A DNA stretch of 18,280 nucleotides. It comes from Verrucomicrobiota bacterium (GTDB taxonomy: Bacteria > Verrucomicrobiota > Verrucomicrobiia > Limisphaerales > AV2). Each line of letters opens with the position of its first letter. The stretch's first letter is position 1. The DNA is taken from NCBI GenBank assembly GCA_003219345.1, contig QHOP01000147.1, positions 1 through 18,280 of the forward strand. The letters are read 5' to 3'. Shown here one piece after another: positions 15,691 to 18,280 of the stretch. Position numbers and translations under genes: made by a program. The notes below the pieces were generated by a model that was not told where the DNA came from, searched no databases, and was given only the letters and a program-made list of their open reading frames with translations.

Positions 15691-15972
15691 AGCGACCGGG
15701 CGAAAGCAAAGGGAGAGTTGCCGATGGCGCGTGATCGAGTCCCCCAAACCTCTGCTGTCGGCACCGACAACAGTTGAGCTTTCAGAGGCGCGATACACGC
15801 CAGGAACCTCGTGACCAGGGAACCGTTCCTTGGCCTCGCTCACGCGCGTCAACGCCCCTTGTTGCGAAAGCTACAGGAGCATGGCAAGCCGGATGCTTTA
15901 CTGGTCTCTGAGACTATTGGTTCAACAGTCGTCTGGATGAGGGGCGTCTCACCAGCAGTTTCCTGGATTTTT

Positions 15973-16537
15973 ATGAACATTCGCTTTGGAAGTGTGGCGG
16001 TGGTCGTTTGCGCAATGATGTGGTTGTTTATCAACGTTGCGAAGGCCACCTCCGTGGTTGCGCCTTCGCTCACGCGCAGAATGGCGCTCCGTAGCGGCCG
16101 GTCGAGTCATCTTCACACTGGTCGAATTTGAGACGCAGGAAGTCCTGAAAGGGAACGCAGGCGTGTCCGTGACGCTTCAGTTTCTCGGCGGGACCGTGGA
16201 GGGAGTAACGCTGGAAGTCGCTGACGTTCCCAGGTTCAACCCGGGAGAACGCGTGGTTCTCTTTGTGGAAGGGAACGGCGTTCAGTTCTGCCCGGTTGTG
16301 GGGGTGTTTCACGGCAAGTTCGGCCTGCGCAAAGACGACAAAAACGGCCGTGACATCGTGTTGATGCACGATGGCAAACCGCTGCGAGATGTTGCCGAAA
16401 TCGGCGCCGGCAAAGGCGCGGAATTTGGATCGAAACGATCCAACCTTTCCATTCCGGCAGACCGCGAGCCGATGTCGGTCGATGATTTCAAGAAACGCAT
16501 CCGCTCCCACCTGGCGAAAAAGCCGGCGCATGAGTGA
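15973..16537 (+). pseudogene. secreted protein gene broken by a frameshift/deletion
   Basis: One frame from ATG 15973 gives a good signal peptide (RFGSVAVVVCAMMWLFINVAKA) followed by TSVVAPSLT, then junk to a stop at 16131. A second frame, open from TTG 16037 to 16537, picks up at about RAEWRSVAAGRVIFTLVEFE and carries a conserved-looking body: EVLKGNAGVSVTLQFLGG, GERVVLFVEGNGVQFCPVVG and a Lys-rich C-terminus. I recall relatives with VLKG and LGGT motifs in which an export signal and some 20-25 further residues precede the first beta strands. The switch falls near 16066-16080, at CGCTCACGCGC, and appears to combine a frame change with loss of that block. The downstream frame alone (16037-16537, 166 residues) may be annotated as an intact gene but would have no signal peptide. 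Its stop overlaps the matrixin start. The function is unknown. Confidence 0.65.
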
Positions 16538-18135
16538 AGTCTTACCGCCGCTACGACCGTCCAAACGTGCACTCAGGAAATCGAAACTCAACGGCTAAAG
16601 TCGCAAGACTGCTTCTGCCTTGGCGAACTCTGTGCCGGACGGCGGCGCCGGTCTTTTTCATCGCATCGTTCTTTTGCGCAGCGCCACTTTTTCCGGCTCG
16701 CGCTTACACGTTCATTGCCGAGCCGCCTTACACGTGGCCTGACGGTAACGTCTCGATGGTGCTCAAGCTGGGCAGCGCAGGGCGCAATCTACTGGATGGC
16801 AACACGTCCTGGGACGAGGTAGCCCGGCAAGCTCTTTCCACCTGGAATCCCTACGTTGGAGCGATTCAATTTGCGCCGACGACACAAAGCCCCGGCGTGG
16901 GGTCCGACGGTGACCAGTTGAATCAGGCCTTCTTCAGCTCAACAGTCTATGGTCGCGGCCCGTTGAGATGGTCGGGCGGGCAACTGTTATGCGACTTGCG
17001 CCGGGTTGCGCTCCACGAGTTTGGACATGTTCTAGGCCTGGCCCACCCCGATCAGGCCGGGCAGACCGTGAGCGCCATCATGAACAGTATTATCTCTGAC
17101 CTGGACGCCCTGGCGTACGACGACATCACGGGCGCTGAAGCGCTTTATCCGTTGCAAGCGCCCATCATCACAACTGAGCCGCAGAGCCAAACTGCGCTGG
17201 CTGGCAGCACCGTGACTTTCTCCGTGGTGGTGTCCGGTTCTGAACCGTTGTCCTATCAGTGGCGCTTGAACGGCGTGAACATTCCGGGCGCGACCAGTGC
17301 TTCGTACACGATTTCCAACGCTCAACCGACTCAGGCGGGCGATTACACCGTGGTAGTGAGCAATGCGGCCGAAACCATCACCAGTGCGGCCGCGCTCCTG
17401 ACCGTCAACGCCCCGCCATCCATTACTTCGCAGCCGCAAAGCCAGGTCACCACGGCAGGCAACAGCGTCATGTTCTCTGTCGGCGCGGACGGCACTGCGC
17501 CGTTCACTTATCAATGGTATCGCAGCAATTCCTCAATTGCGGGCGCCACCGCTGCCAGTTACACGATCGGCGCAGCCAAGGCGAGTGACGCCGGCGGCTA
17601 TAAGGTGAGAGTCAGTAATTCTGCCGGAAGCGTTGACAGTGTGGTCGCCACGCTGACAGTGCAATACCCCCCGGTGATTACCGCGCAGCCTCAGAGCCTC
17701 GCCGTCAACATCGGAGCAACTGGAACCTTCACGGTCGTCGCCAGCGGGATTCCTGATCCAACTTACCAATGGGAATTCAACGGAGTCAGTATCCCCGGCG
17801 CTACTTCCAGTTCTTTCACGCGCGACAACGTCCAGCCGGCCGACGCGGGCAATTACACGGTTGTGGCGAGCAACAGCGCAGGCGCGGTGACCAGTCAGGT
17901 TGCCGTCCTCGGCGTAAACCAGCCCCTTTCGATTACCCTCACTGCTCCAACCAACGGCGCGGTGCTCCTGAGCGTGAGTGGGCCGGCCGTGAAAAATCTA
18001 ACGATTTACGCTTCACCCGATCTCCTGAACTGGCTTCCAATTGTCACAAAGACAAACGCGCAAGGCACGTTGCAATACACGGACACCGCAGCAGGCAGTT
18101 TCACACGGCGGTTTTACAAAGCCACGGCAGAATGA
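16534..18135 (+). CDS. secreted matrixin metalloprotease with three Ig-like domains
   Basis: A 533-residue extracellular zinc protease. The start is GTG 16534, overlapping the previous stop as GTGA; no better in-frame start precedes the hydrophobic segment, which lies at about 38-56 and is cleaved near ARA-YTF. The zinc site is HEFGHVLGLAH with His161, Glu162, His165 and His171, and Met183 in SAIMNS is the Met-turn, so the catalytic core is present. Between STVYG and RGPLRW (about 136-145) relatives seem to have some 35 more residues, the strands bordering the active-site cleft, so the domain may be shortened. Three Ig-like repeats follow, starting near 209, 296 and 384, each with PxIxxQPQS, YQW and DAGxYTVVxSN-type motifs. 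The C-terminus (YASPDLLNW ... RRFYKA) is the same type of module as in the secreted protein at 263. It is likely cotranscribed with the broken gene upstream. Confidence 0.92.
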   Translation: MKSYRRYDRPNVHSGNRNSTAKVARLLLPWRTLCRTAAPVFFIASFFCAAPLFPARAYTFIAEPPYTWPDGNVSMVLKLGSAGRNLLDGNTSWDEVARQALSTWNPYVGAIQFAPTTQSPGVGSDGDQLNQAFFSSTVYGRGPLRWSGGQLLCDLRRVALHEFGHVLGLAHPDQAGQTVSAIMNSIISDLDALAYDDITGAEALYPLQAPIITTEPQSQTALAGSTVTFSVVVSGSEPLSYQWRLNGVNIPGATSASYTISNAQPTQAGDYTVVVSNAAETITSAAALLTVNAPPSITSQPQSQVTTAGNSVMFSVGADGTAPFTYQWYRSNSSIAGATAASYTIGAAKASDAGGYKVRVSNSAGSVDSVVATLTVQYPPVITAQPQSLAVNIGATGTFTVVASGIPDPTYQWEFNGVSIPGATSSSFTRDNVQPADAGNYTVVASNSAGAVTSQVAVLGVNQPLSITLTAPTNGAVLLSVSGPAVKNLTIYASPDLLNWLPIVTKTNAQGTLQYTDTAAGSFTRRFYKATAE

Positions 18136-18280
18136 TCATCCCACTCGGTTTTGGAAGGCTGGACAAGCGAGACAACCGGCGGTGTCCTGATTATGCTCGT
18201 AAGCTAACGATCAAAAGAGGAAGAGCAGGACTAAGATCAGGACCTTCCCAGACAACCGTTCATTTTCTGTATCTTCGCTG
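18136..18280. other. right window edge, no gene
   Basis: No coding region is visible. A purine-rich stretch, AAAAGAGGAAGAGCAGGACT with a following AAGATCAGGA, lies around 18212-18243 and may be a degenerate low-complexity repeat. Any terminator of the matrixin gene is not obvious. Confidence 0.5.

Overview
The window looks like a chromosomal stretch from a Verrucomicrobiota bacterium, most like the Pedosphaera/Limisphaerales group. This rests on gene style only: secreted proteins ending in a module that closes on FYRA/FYKA, a matrixin with immunoglobulin-like repeats, a sialate O-acetylesterase/sialidase pair, a PF16962-like ABC exporter, and gaps full of short hairpins and low-complexity tracts. 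No rRNA, tRNA, phage gene, transposase or CRISPR array was recognised, so the placement is an inference.

Left end (1-2949): a small secreted protein gene lies between two identical 199-bp direct repeats (111-309 and 1251-1449). The repeat carries that gene's ribosome binding site, start codon and signal-peptide start. The second copy runs into the middle of a thiamine-diphosphate 2-keto acid decarboxylase gene, which has lost its normal N-terminus. This is either a real duplication plus deletion or an assembly mis-join.

Centre left (2984-6124, minus strand): a small unrecognised gene, then a two-gene ABC exporter operon (ATPase then permease, overlapping by ATGA). From 6125 to 6627 there is no gene but at least four hairpins. 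Plus-strand genes follow: a secreted sialate O-acetylesterase-type esterase (6628-8160) and a sialidase-like lipoprotein (8367-9449), a plausible glycan-trimming pair.

Centre right (9595-14596): a membrane histidine kinase with a large extracytoplasmic sensor region, an OmpR-type response regulator with a shortened output domain, and a secreted ankyrin-repeat protein. The kinase ATPase domain holds two 28-bp tracts, each four units of a TCAACNN-type heptamer, read in frame.

Right end (14597-18280): a gap with several inverted repeats, a YdfG-like short-chain dehydrogenase on the minus strand, and a two-gene plus-strand unit. In that unit, a secreted protein gene broken by a frameshift/deletion overlaps (GTGA) a secreted matrixin metalloprotease with three Ig-like domains.

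Two themes recur. Almost every intergenic gap carries short inverted or low-complexity repeats, with one hairpin stem shared between two gaps. Several genes also seem to have lost an internal or N-terminal block compared with their families as I remember them: the decarboxylase, the response regulator, the 16-kb secreted protein and the matrixin.
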